The notes below the pieces were generated by a model that had not been told where the DNA came from, searched no databases, and was given only the letters and a program-made list of their open reading frames with translations. DNA of 64,000 bases from Protonemura montana. Taxonomy: Eukaryota; Arthropoda; Insecta; Plecoptera; Nemouridae. Each line of letters starts with the position of its first letter. Within the stretch, counting starts at the first letter, position 1. The stretch is taken from assembly GCA_947568835.1 (NCBI GenBank), contig OX387610.1:12195001-12259000 (forward strand), in the 5' to 3' direction. Positions 41,952 to 52,492 of the stretch are shown one piece after another. Position numbers and translations under genes: made by a program.

Positions 41952-44900
41952 CTAGTATTGAAGGAGTTGGCACGTGAGTTGGCATTGGCAACAAAGCGTA
42001 TACGGTCGAGAGCCTATATGTCAAAGAGAATAGTATTATAACCTTCATCTTTGGTCGAGAAGAAATGTTGACACCTGACAAAATGAACATGAATTGAACA
42101 AATACCCTTGATTACTGCTTATAATGTTATAAACTCAACTCTGCAATGGACATGGTCTGGGCCAAGAACTACACGATTTGAAACCCTCGAGTTCATTAAC
42201 CCAAGGGGTTTTTCATTGACTTTTCGGGCAATGCCAAGGCCAATGGGTGCTCTTTGTGGACAGTGTTTTGTAGAAATGTTAATGCTTTATGGCTTTTTAA
42301 GGTACTTTTGGGGCTTGCAGGAGTTTTTCAAGGTTTTCAAAGATTTTTCATGGTTTTTAGAGACTTTTTGAGGTAGTTTCAAGGTCTCTTTAAGGGTTAC
42401 ATTTACTTTTCAATGTATTTGTAAGGTTTGCAAAGATTGAAAGTTGTTTTCGAGGTTTTCGAGAACTTTTAAGGTATGATTGGGCTTTTCAATGTATTTG
42501 TAAGGTTTGCAAAGATTGAAAGGTATTTTCGAGTTTTTCAAGAACTTTTAAGGTATGATTGGGCTTTTCAATGTATTTTTTAGGTGTGTAAGGGCCTTCA
42601 AAAATAATTGCAAGGGCTTTACAAGTTATTTTCAATGTTTGCAAGGGCGTAAAAAGTTCCTTCCAACGGTTTCCAATGGCGTGATGGCTCCGCTCTGTTT
42701 GCAGAAAACGATCCTCGACAGCATCTCGGCCGACGACCCCAGTTTCCATGGCGACGGGTACACGTCGCTGGCCGTCATCTACGCTGTGTTTGCGCTGTGC
42801 AACTGGCTGACACCGTCCATCATCAGCCTCAGCGGGCCGAAGGTGGCCATGATAGTTGGTGCGGTCACTTACTGGTGGGTTATCATCGCCCTTTCATCGT
42901 CCCAACGTTAACCTATCGTCAGCTATATGGCATCGTAACTGGAGTCTGGGCAAGCTTATTATTCTAGGATTTTCACAAACTTTACTTGTTACGAATCGTT
43001 CGTCGTCCTACACACCGTTCCACAAGGGTTGACAAGACTGCATAGTTAGGTCATAGTAAAAAAAAATGAATTTCCGTTCTTATTAAAAATGTACTTATTT
43101 TATTAGGGTTATGTCTTTATAGAGGCTAGATCATTTGTAACTGTGGCATGAAAAAAATCTGAAATTTATAAAAATGTAAACGAAGGGAAGCCGGACTGAA
43201 AAAAATGTACGACCAAGCTGGGATACGAACTCGGGACTTCACAATTGCTGGTCCCAAGTTCGTATCCAGTTTCGGTCGAAACATTTTCCCGGCCAGCTCC
43301 CTTCCCATCTTTCGCTTGCTAGCTTCAGCTCACAATAATTTTTTTTTTTTAATTCAACTTGCTTTGCGTGCTTGCAGCTTGTTCATCCTGTCGTTCCTGA
43401 CGCCGCAGACCTGGCTGCTCTACGCCGCGTCCTGCGTGCTCGGGTTCGGAGCCGCCGTCATCTGGACGGGGCAGGGAAACTACTTGACCTTGAACTCGGA
43501 CTCTACCACTATCAGCCGGAACTCGGGCATCTTCTGGGCCATGCTGCAAAGCAGGCAAGTTGGATACTCTTTTAGATGAAATCTTATTTAAATTGAAAAC
43601 GCTTGAAATGCGCGGGGTATTTATTTTTGTTTTTATGAACACTATAACCGTCTCAAAAATTGATGCCCAAACGCGGACTCATACCCCGATCTCCACCTAT
43701 CATGGGTGTTGCTCTAACTCATTGAGCTACTTGGACACATACTTTTTGAGACGATTTTAGTGTATTTGATGAGAAATCCCCGTTCGGGCATCAATTTTTG
43801 AGACGGTTATAGTGTTGTGTTCACAACAATATAAAAAATGGATAATCTTTATTGTTTGCAGTTTTTACACTTTGATACAATATATTTACATATTGTCAGT
43901 AAATTACATAGAATTTTTTTTAGTCTCTGTAACAGTTTTTCTGCCAGATCTGAGTCACAATTTAAGTTCCTCAACTGTTTTTGGCTACAAATAGGCTTGA
44001 CTACGTTGGGTAAGTTAAGGTTAGGTTTTAAAGAGGCCAGTGTGAATTTTAGGTTGGGTTAATTTAGGTTTGAAAATAATCATTTCTTCTTAAGGTTAAG
44101 GACTCGAACCCCGATCTCCACCTATTGCGGTGTTGCTTTAACCCATTGAGCTACTTGGACACTTGCTTTTTGAGACGATTTTAGTGTATTTGATGTATTT
44201 GGGTATCAATTTTTTAGATAGTTTTAGTGTTTATAACAATAATAAGATCTAATAAACTTTTTTTTTATTATTAACAACACTATAACCGTCTCAAAAATTG
44301 ATGCCCAAACGGGGACTCGAACCCCGATCTCCACCTTTCGCGGGTGTTGCTCTGAACCATTGAGCTATCTGGACACTGGCTTTTTGAGACGGGGCGTGGA
44401 GATCGGGGTTCGACTCTGCGTTTGGGCATCAATTTTTGAGACGGTTATAGTGTTGTTAATAATAAAATACCCCGCGCATTGCAAGCGTTTGCAATTTAAA
44501 TAAGAGTTCATCCTAATCTAACAAACTCTTCCCGTCTCACAGCATGTTCTTCGGCAACCTCTTCGTCTACTTCAAGTTCCAAGGTCTGACGCACATTGAC
44601 GCTCACACCCGCCTAACGGTATTCATCGTGTTGGTATCGCTTGCCGCGGTAGGCATCGTACTGTTGGTATGCCTGCGGCCGGCGGAGAACGCAGACGGAG
44701 AGCTCGCGGGCGGAGCCGATGCCGGTCCGGTGGCCGCGCTCAAGCGATCATTGGCGCTGATCGTTACCAAGGAGATGATTTGTCTTTGCATCACGTTCTT
44801 CTATACGGGTGAGTTGGACAGCGTGGCATGTGATGCCCTCGGAAAATATTGAGTTGTACTTACAAAATCTATTTTGTCTTTCGTTTTGAGATTTTAATAA

Positions 44901-47900
44901 TGTTCGTTACGTTCTGCTGATTTTCGGATATTGTCAACTATTGTGGAACTTTTTCAAAGACGTCGGACATTCTGGCTTGCACTTCAGTAGGATAATGCGA
45001 GTCGGGATCATATTTAGTTTGTGAAGGTCGAATGATAGCTTTGAACGGGAGATCAACTTCGCGACCGAATACTAAATAGAACGGAGAGTAGCCTGTTGTT
45101 GAGGAAATGCAACTACGCATTGCTAATTCAACAAAGGGATACGACGTAAAACAAAGGGATATTTCCCGACGTTTCTTAACATGTACTAGTTACTTCTTCT
45201 TTAAGGGTTAGAGCAGTCACTAGTACATGTTACGAAACGTCGGGAAATTTAGTTGTCCTTTACTTAGCATTCAAAACCCATTTCAAATAGTTTTTGCTAA
45301 AACTAGTGCTAAGGATAAATCAAGTAGACATGAGTCTAAAAACCATCATCGGGTTGTACTGAGTTGACTTTCTTGTTTTAGGTATGGTCTGCTGGCTTTA
45401 ATGTGTTTAATCTTTTTTAAAAGTGATTTATAAATATCAAGGCTTTGCAAATGCAATTTGATTTGCCTTATAGGTGAGCGTTTGTTCTATTGTACTTTTT
45501 TTTTTTTTTGGAAATGGGTACCCCTTGATTTTTCCCGTACTTTAAGTTCACCATAGGCTCTTTTACTTTCGTACTGTAAACACATTGTTTTGTTAATTAT
45601 TTCTGCAAAAAATTTAACTCTGACTTATTGGAAGCCCTATGAAATTATAGGTAAAAATCGTAAATGCTATAAATATATTTTAACTAGACGTAAAAAATGT
45701 GTGCAGGAAAATATTTTTTTGGCAAAAGCCAGGCTCAGAAATGACAGTTGGTCACACATTTTGAAATCTAATGTCTTGTTTCCAGGTATCGAGCTTTCAT
45801 TCTTCTCCGGGGTGTACAGTCCTAGCGTTGGCTTCACACAAGCCCTCGGTGCTAACGCCAAGCAGTTGGTGGGCCTGTCGGGGATATTCATCGGCATCGG
45901 CGAGGTTGGCATTACTCACTTTTTAAGTTGGCTTTTTGTGGCGGTGCAAAACGATAAGATGCTAGCGAAGTTACTCGTTGGATAGTGCCAAGTAATCATG
46001 AAAATCCAAAATTAAAATGTATATGTGTATATGTACTTGACCGGCAATTGGGAGGTCCCAGGTTCGTATCCCGGTTCAGTCTCACATTTTATAGCTTCCT
46101 TTCCATTTTTATATATATTTATGTATATAATAACGTGCAATTGAGAAGTGCCATTTAATATATCAAAGTATATTTTTACAGAATATTGACTGATGCAATG
46201 ATGATCAATGAATGATAATTGATAATAAAATTACAGGAGATCTAACTTTAACTTTAAGTGAATGAACTAAGTAATCATTGAGTTTATAAGTAAAGTCAGA
46301 GAGACATAGTTGAACTTTCTGCTGAGCAAACAAGCCGGCAACAGGTGGCAATGGTGGGTGTCACCTCATGGCCACCCCACAAAGACTACAATTAAATAAT
46401 TAAGACTCAAATTATCGATACATTTATATAAATCGTTGAGATGAGCAAATCATTTTGTACAAACCAGTCTCAAATATATCAAGATAATCTGCAAGAAATA
46501 ACTGAATGAAATTTCTTAGCATTCAATACAACAGTGATTCTTCTCATTAGCATCCTCCATTTTTGTCGATAAAGCAGTCATTTGGCAGTCATTTTCAATT
46601 TATTTCCTATTAATATCATTATTATAAAGTCATGTATCATAATTCATAAGTATTGTTTCTATATTAGTATCATAGTTTGTAGGTATGTTCCTACCACACT
46701 AGTATTACCACTATATCATCAGAATTATTATTATCATTATTACTATATTAGTATCATAGTTTGTAGGTATGTTCCTACCACACTAGTATTACCACTATAC
46801 CATCAGAATAATTATTATCATTATTACTACTATTGTTATAACATTTATTATAACTGTATTATATTAATATTACTTTTATGTACTATCCTGATGATCCCTA
46901 ACCCTATTCATGGCTTGTAAATGTTATTTTTATTTAAGCCAATAAAGGAAATCAATTAATAAATCAATTTTGTCTGACTGTATTTACCGTCCTCTTTACA
47001 GGTGCTTGGAGGGGCTGCGTTTGGTTTGCTGGGACAGAAGACAATTCGTTGGGGACGAGACCCGATAGTCATCGCCGGCTTCCTTGTGCACGCTGTCGCT
47101 TTCTTCCTCGTGTTTCTCAACCTGCCCAACGCAGCTCCGTTTGGAGACACCGCAGATCTAGCTTTCATCACGAGCAGGTGTGTTGGCCGACCTGGCTAGC
47201 GTAGAATCTGTATTTCGTTACGTTTTTAAATTATCATGCTTCAGGAATCAACTTTCTAGAGTAACCGACTAAAGTTAGCATCAAAAAGCTGGCCCTATCT
47301 GAAAGATACAAATGATATCAATCGAGTAACTGAAGGTACAGAATTCAATCTAGACCGATCATTGGTTTTTTTTTTTCAAAAGGTTATTCAACGTTACCAT
47401 AAGGGTGCATAAATTTGGTAGTTGATTTTGGCAAGGAGAAAGATTTTTTTTTATAAACCTGCCTTTGTCTAAAATTATACCCATAGAGTGCAACTTCTTG
47501 AATGTCTTAAAAGACTTGACTAAACTAAGAGAAAAAAAGGGCTGGTTTGCTGGTTGAAAGCAGTCGATGCGGTTTTATCAAAGCCACCGTTTGTTTGCAG
47601 TGCCTACGTTGCCATGCTCTGCAGCTTCTTGCTCGGTCTCGGCGACAGCTGCTTCAATACGCAGATATACTCTATCCTCGGCGGGATGTTCCCCGATGAT
47701 TCTGCCCCTGCGTTCGCCATCTTCAAGTTTACACAGGTGAGCTCGACGAAATGAATGAAATCGATGTAATTTTAACCAAAGTCCAATTTCAAATTAAAGT
47801 TATTTGAGTTTGGATGGATGTTGATGCAGTACAGCATCACTGTAAGGGAACACGCCTTTGGTTCTTCTCTTTGAAGATCTGTTAGACTCATCGAATACAT

Positions 47901-49408
47901 TGATTTCATCTTCCAATTAGCAATTAGCAGAAGTAAAAAAAGGGGAGAAATCCGTGTTGAATATTTTGAAGGTAATAAATATGGAAGTAGCATAGCGTTT
48001 AAACTTTAAAGTAGTAAAAGATTACAATTGTTTACCAGGAGATATGAGAAAATTAGACATAGAAATGTTTAAGTTAAGGTTAAAGAAAATGTTGATAGAA
48101 GATTGGGAAAAAAATGTAGTAGAGTAGAATGAAACTGGATGATCTAATGTTTATGATTATAATTTAATTTAATGTTACTATCAAAATCCTATTTGAGAGT
48201 ACAACAGCTAATGTAAAAAAAAATGTATTTCAAAATAGCATCTGCTAAATAAAAATATTACATATACATACAGATGGTTAGAGCAACACCTGCCTAAAGT
48301 GGAGACCGGGGTTAAAATCCATGATTGAGTACACATTTTTTAGGGGAAACAGTGTTCATAATAATAACATACTCTGCCAATTGCAAGCATTAGTAATTTA
48401 GAAAATAACTCTGATTCTAACCGCACTTCTAAGCGCCAGTATTTCATATGAGACTTTATGTGTGTTTATTGCAGTCTATCGCGGCGGCTGCTGCCTTCTT
48501 CTACTCGTCGCACGCAGGGCTGTATGTGCAGCTCGCGATCCTGACAGTGACTGGCGTGCTTGGCACACTCTCGTTCTGCTACGTCGAGTGGGCGGCACGC
48601 CGCAAGCGCAGCATAGGGTAAGTGACCATGGAGCTAAGCAACACTGCGCTGTGGCAGGCTTTGAATATGTGACCGTCATGCAAACGGCCAGTTTTGTTGG
48701 GAGGGGCTGGAGGTATTGAAGTTGGTACAAAAACTTAACATGCCTTGCTTATTAACTTTTCGACAGTGTATATTTTTGGGGTGTTGTACCGTGCATTGGA
48801 AGGGATGCTATAGGGATGGCTGCCCTGATGCTCTTCAGGGTGCCTACATACCTGCACCAGGTGTTCCCTCTTCCTTTGTTGGCTGCATTGGGTTCATCAT
48901 CACCCATTCATTCACTAACTTCATTATTTTTGTATTTTTTTGTTTCTTTCTTTCATCTGATACATTTAAAAAAAACCAAGGTACCTAACTAGATATGAGG
49001 AGACATAATCTTCTCCTAGTTTTTAAAGTTGTCTTGAATTATGTATAGTTAATGTTCTCATATCAAAATCTCTACAAACATTTAACAATTTCAAGATTAT
49101 TCGATTGATTAGTTAAATTGCCCTGAAGTGAATTCTTTGAGGCTGTAAAAGGAGTTTTTTTTTAATCTTTTATGACAGCCAAGGTCTTGTAGTCTATTTG
49201 TTAGTTTGTCAAACAGTGCCATATTGTCCGTTACCAAAACAGTGTTTTTCAAATTGTCCGTTCGTCTGGAAACAGTTAATTTGTGACAAGTGATGAACAA
49301 TTGTTGATCAAGTGGTCGTTGAATCCAATCCTTCCGTTGCGTTGCAGCTACAACGGTGCCATCGACTCGCCCAGCGACAACGAGAACGTCGCAGCGTTGA
49401 AGGAATGA
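38072..49408 (+). CDS. MFSD11: MFSD11 (UNC93-like) gene
   Basis: Multipass membrane protein of the UNC93-like branch of the major facilitator superfamily; its substrate is unknown. Nine exons (38072-38164, 42705-42874, 43378-43554, 44543-44808, 45786-45904, 47002-47177, 47601-47736, 48475-48617, 49348-49408) join in phase to 446 aa, against 449 in human. Seen: FAFMLVFTAFQTMGNIE, HGDGYTSLAVIY, AVIWTGQGNYLT, NSGIFWAMLQSS, ELSFFSGVY, LSGIFIGIGEVLGG, CSFLLGLGDSCFNTQ and SAPAFAIFKFTQS, all family signatures in the expected order, with about twelve hydrophobic segments. Intron 3 has a GC donor. Intron 1 is 4.5 kb and full of repeats. Confidence 0.96.
38238..38254. repeat. CT microsatellite
   Basis: Run of TC dinucleotides shortly after the MFSD11 exon 1 donor. 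Confidence 0.9.
40376..40690 (+). repeat. 68-bp minisatellite (4-5 units), MFSD11 intron 1
   Basis: The unit contains aggctaagcggtggccggtc, cttggtgctgttggacagga and acacagtgtgtcaaaggg. These correspond to the SINE body (ttaagccggtggtcc, ttggtgctcttcgacagga) fused to the SINE 3' end (cagtgcgtcgtta). SINE-like sequence flanks it on both sides. Confidence 0.9.
40942..41350 (+). mobile_element. 5S-headed SINE, full length
   Basis: Plus-strand copy from gaaacaccggttctcgtgag to gtgcgtcgttaaacacatta, about 405 bp; the best single copy in the window. It lies in MFSD11 intron 1. Confidence 0.9.
41893..41949. repeat. ATT microsatellite
   Basis: About 19 copies of ATT in MFSD11 intron 1. Confidence 0.95.
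42400..42580. repeat. Tandem duplication upstream of MFSD11 exon 2
   Basis: ttttcaatgtatttgtaagg, gcaaagattgaaag and gaacttttaaggtatgattg occur twice about 76 bp apart in T/G-rich sequence. Confidence 0.75.
42705..42874 (+). CDS. MFSD11: MFSD11 exon 2
   Basis: Acceptor ctgtttgcag, donor TACTG|gtgggt, phase 0 in and 2 out. Encodes DPSFHGDGYTSLAVIYAVF and the next membrane helix. Confidence 0.95.
43378..43554 (+). CDS. MFSD11: MFSD11 exon 3
   Basis: Acceptor gtgcttgcag, phase 2 in and 2 out. The frame requires the donor AGCAG|gcaagt, a GC-AG intron. Encodes GFGAAVIWTGQGNYLTLNSD and NSGIFWAMLQS. Confidence 0.93.
43575..44512. mobile_element. Fold-back element with tRNA-like arms
   Basis: Ends gatgaaatcttatttaaatt (left) and its complement (right), followed inwards by gcaatgcgcggggtat, cactataaccgtctcaaaa and, in opposite orientations, tRNA-like blocks with box A (tagctcaatgg) and box B (ggttcgagtcc). 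The middle holds extra truncated copies (about 43785-43810 and 44095-44200). It fills most of MFSD11 intron 3. Confidence 0.75.
44543..44808 (+). CDS. MFSD11: MFSD11 exon 4
   Basis: Acceptor gtctcacag, donor TACGG|gtgagt, phase 2 in and 1 out. Encodes SMFFGNLFVYFKFQG, a membrane helix, an Ala/Gly-rich central loop and the VTKEMICLCITFFYTG helix. Confidence 0.95.
44935..45140 (-). pseudogene. LTR-retrotransposon integrase fragment
   Basis: About 65 codons with STTGYSPFYLVFGREVDLP, the segment near the end of the integrase core in Gypsy-type pol. No LTR, protease or reverse transcriptase surrounds it, and it is cut by a hairpin-family repeat at about 45145. A dead fragment in MFSD11 intron 4. 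Confidence 0.8.
45786..45904 (+). CDS. MFSD11: MFSD11 exon 5
   Basis: Acceptor ttgtttccag, donor GGCGAG|gttggc, phase 1 in and 0 out. Encodes ELSFFSGVY and LSGIFIGIGE. Confidence 0.95.
46035..46095 (+). repeat. tRNA-like SINE fragment (second family)
   Basis: Contains gaggtcccaggttcgtatcc, a box-B-like stretch. Related pieces lie at 43195-43290 (a head-to-head pair), 51090-51165 (minus) and 56085-56135. None folds as an intact tRNA. Confidence 0.5.
46640..46815. repeat. AT-rich tandem duplication (MFSD11 intron 5)
   Basis: atattagtatcatagtttgt and gttcctaccacactagtatt occur twice about 85 bp apart. Confidence 0.8.
47002..47177 (+). CDS. MFSD11: MFSD11 exon 6
   Basis: Acceptor cctctttacag, donor AGCAG|gtgtgt, phase 0 in and 2 out. 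Encodes VLGGAAFGLLG and the helix GFLVHAVAFFLVFLNLP. Confidence 0.95.
47601..47736 (+). CDS. MFSD11: MFSD11 exon 7
   Basis: Acceptor tttgtttgcag, donor ACACAG|gtgagc, phase 2 in and 0 out. Encodes CSFLLGLGDSCFNTQ and DSAPAFAIFKFTQ, the most conserved block of the family. Confidence 0.97.
48000..48245 (+). mobile_element. Possible LINE 3' end fragment
   Basis: A frame reads LPGDMRKLDIEMFKLRLKKM followed by a short tail and stop, resembling the FK-x-LK-x-L helix at LINE ORF ends. The conserved RLWN motif is missing, so this is tentative. Confidence 0.45.
48475..48617 (+). CDS. MFSD11: MFSD11 exon 8
   Basis: Acceptor tttattgcag, donor ATAGG|gtaagt, phase 0 in and 2 out. Encodes the last two membrane helices and the YVEW motif. 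SINE sequence begins right after the six donor bases. Confidence 0.94.
48624..48930 (+). mobile_element. 5S-headed SINE, diverged, at a splice donor
   Basis: Begins gaccatggagctaagcaaca directly after the six donor bases of MFSD11 exon 8 and runs through a worn body to ttcatcatcacccattcatt. Confidence 0.78.
49348..49408 (+). CDS. MFSD11: MFSD11 exon 9 (last)
   Basis: Acceptor gcgttgcag; 19 codons of hydrophilic tail (YNGAIDSPSDNENVAALKE) and a TGA stop. The frame follows from phase; the tail itself is poorly conserved. Confidence 0.82.
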
Positions 49409-52354
49409 TTGCATTGCCGCGGAGACGACGGAGGTTGACCGTCGCAAAACACAGCCGACTCTCAGCTTGCCCTAAAGACATGCCGCTAGAAACATTCTCC
49501 TGTTGCTAGACTTGTTTCATTCTCCTCTTCACTGGGTCCTCTACTTTCCAACCTGGGTTACGAAAACACTTACGGCTTTTTTCAGATGTTCTGCCGCTTG
49601 GTTGCTGATAACTTTCTTTCTTGCTAGTAATGGTCAAAACATTATTTATTTATTTTACTCTAGTTCACCCACCACACATCATAACGATCAGCTTAACAAT
49701 GGACCAAGAAAAAAAAAACGTAAACAGTGATACTAAAATCGAATCAACCAATAATCGAAACTTATTTTATTACTTTAATAACTTCATTACCTGATAATCT
49801 TTCAATCCTTGTAAGTAAACTGGCTATTTTATTGTTTATTTAACGTGAGAACCTCTAAACAACTTTACGTTTGGGAATCTATTTACATTCTGATCCATCG
49901 TGAAACTAGATTGATCGCGGATTAAGTCTTGACTCGTTAAAAAAAATCCTAAAAAGAAACGATGACGAGTTTTTGGCAGGTGCCGACTACAATGTGAATC
50001 AATCTGAAAACTGGTTTCCCATGAACCAACTCGTAAGATGTCAAGTCTAACTCAATGTCTTGGCTTTCTGATGGTTTTTGAAAGCGTGTCCAGCATTTGG
50101 CGCTAGTGGATCCTGGTGGCCTCGTCATCTCAGTGTTGGCCGATCGAAAAGGCCAAACGTAGTATTATATTTTATAACAATAACTCGTAACAATTTATAG
50201 CTATTAACAATTTATAAATGTTTTCTTTGTAGACAATGTTAGGTGGTATAGATTTTTTAAAAGTTTGATTTATGTTGCCTCTGCAATACTGATGTTGACA
50301 GTTGTTCTAAATTAGGTTTGTCGGGTTGGTGGTTGCTAGTTTTTAACCTGGTCTGTGATTTTTTACGCAATCATTCCATTAGTTTGTAGTCGGCGGGCTC
50401 TGTTTGAGAGACCTTTTCCCGCACCAGCCGAAGCTCAAAGAATTGCTCAAAGCATGAAAATGTGGACCATTGATTTTTACCCTGCATTGGGACGATTGTA
50501 CAAAGTTGTTCGTCTCAATTTTATTACTGTTGTCTTCCCGGGGAATGATTTTTGAAGATAGTGATTTTAAAATTCCTTGCTCTGAGTCAACTCTATACCA
50601 GAAAGGTCAGATCGAAGAACGAGTGTTCTGCCAACATATCATTCACAAAGAAAGGTTTCGTGCTGAATTAAAGAACAGCTTTACTATACACTTTCCATTG
50701 TAAATTGTAAATTACATTATGGAGTACACAGTTCAGAGAATGGGTTTGTTGCAATTATTATCTTGTATCTGAATTGAAAGTTTTGTAAAAATGTGTTTAT
50801 AAAGGTTATACTGGAAATAAAAGTACTACATTTTTAATAAACAGTTACCCAAAGAGCATGATATTATTTTTGTGTCCCATTTGATTTATTTATTTATTTA
50901 AATACAAAACAATAAATACAAAAATTAATTAAATAGTTTTAATGTATGTAATAGCTACAAGCAACAAATACGAAACCTGTACCACGGTATCGTACCGTTC
51001 AATTCTGAACGTCGACAAATTTTTTGGAAAAAAAAGTCCTTGGGAATGCAAATTTTTATGAACAAGTGAATACCGTAATACCGTTGCAATTCTGGAAGTC
51101 CGGGACCTCCTAATTGCCCGTCGGGTGCTCTACCAATTGATCAACCATGGCCCACAAATTCTAGCTTCGCATGGTCGTAGATGCCGAGGTGACTCGTATG
51201 GACGACTGTCAATTCAACGACTACATGTTCAGATAAGTCTGTCACTTCTTCTCGGTTCCGATTGCGTCTGTGAAAGAACACTTTAAATTTGCCCAAAACT
51301 TCCCCCTGGGAGTGAAAATCCCAATCACATACTGCAAAACTTTAAATTTAGCAGGGTTTTCAAACCGTGGAACACCTTTGAGTCCAATCGAGAGTAAAGC
51401 ACGGGATTTCAGATTTTGAAATGGTTTTCAGAAAATGAATAAAAATATACTATTTAATATTACCTCAAATTTCCCCCCTAGGTGTGGGAACCCTGACCAC
51501 CTACTGCAATGCGGTAGGCTGTAAAGTTTCAAAGACATAATATAAAAACTGTAGAACAGGACCAAGAGATAAGAATGGTTTTTCAGAATTTTGGATTCCA
51601 CCTCCCCCTCACTCACTACCACCACCCCATGAGCGCCCCATATGACAAAATCGTTTTGGGTCGGCAAGTAAAAGTTTAGAACAAAGCTTCTAAGTTGCAT
51701 AAAGAAGCAAAAATGTATGTCAACAATTTCAAAAGTGACCAAAATTACCCCGTGAACGACGGGATCTCAACCAAAGATATCTCGACTTACCACTGCAAAG
51801 CGCTTATTCCCAGACGTCTAAAAAAAGAATCAAGAGAAATTCTCAAAAACCATCGAAAAGTATAAAGATTTACAGAGAGTGTATTTTTTTGCTGTTGGCA
51901 TTAATGTATCGCGCAAATGGCGGCGGTAGGGTGGATGGGGTGCCTACCCCTGACGGTATTTGCTTCGTTCATCATGTAAAAGTGTGTTCACACTACTAAT
52001 CTACGCCTGCAAAACATGTAATACATTCGCAAGTATGTATTATTACTCCGAGACAGCTGTCAAGATTTTGTTTTCATTCCCTAGCCTGCTTTGACGCACC
52101 ATTTGTTGGGCCTTGTCCAAGGGTTGGCTGAATTTCTCAGAAACGTCTATGACACAACTAGAAATTATGTAATTCTGTCTCCATCGGACACGCACTTAAT
52201 TTTACCATTCACATTAAAGTTGTTTCACAAAATCATGTCGTGACGTCTTGAGACTTTTAATTACACTTGCAGGAAGTTGTAAACACCAACGCGGGGCTGT
52301 CTGTGAATGTCGAAAACGAATCCAACCTTTCAGTTGACAAGCTAAGTCAAAGGC
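49409..52354. other. MFSD11 3' UTR and spacer to TTC39C
   Basis: AT-rich, with no supported gene. AATAAA motifs at 50816-50821 and 50836-50841 are candidate MFSD11 polyadenylation signals about 1.4 kb after the stop. A worn tRNA-like SINE piece lies near 51090-51165 (minus). Short ORFs at 50355-50703 and 51428-51742 show no family features. A possible acceptor cacttgcag at 52272 could open a TTC39C 5' UTR exon. Confidence 0.5.
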
Positions 52355-52492
52355 ATGCAGCCTGACTGGGAAGCGGCCCGGGACGGCATCCGCCTGCTCC
52401 TGAACAACCGCGTTGAGGAAGCTGAGCAACTTTTTGAACAACAAAAAGACAGCATTCCGATGGCTGCTGGTCATTGCTTTCTCACATTCATG
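52355..52492 (+). CDS. TTC39C: TTC39C exon 1
   Basis: 46 codons, donor TTCATG|gtttgt, phase 0. Encodes DWEAARDGIRLLLNNRVEEA, the first helix pair. An in-frame TAA lies nine bases upstream of the ATG. Confidence 0.85.

Noticed and set aside
43660..44440. tRNA genes
   Set aside because: Box A and B are recognisable, but the acceptor and anticodon stems do not form and the blocks lie in repeated inverted elements.
45590..45985. 131-codon ORF covering MFSD11 exon 5
   Set aside because: Only 45786-45904 is exon; the rest is AT-rich intron read through, as phase and family similarity show.
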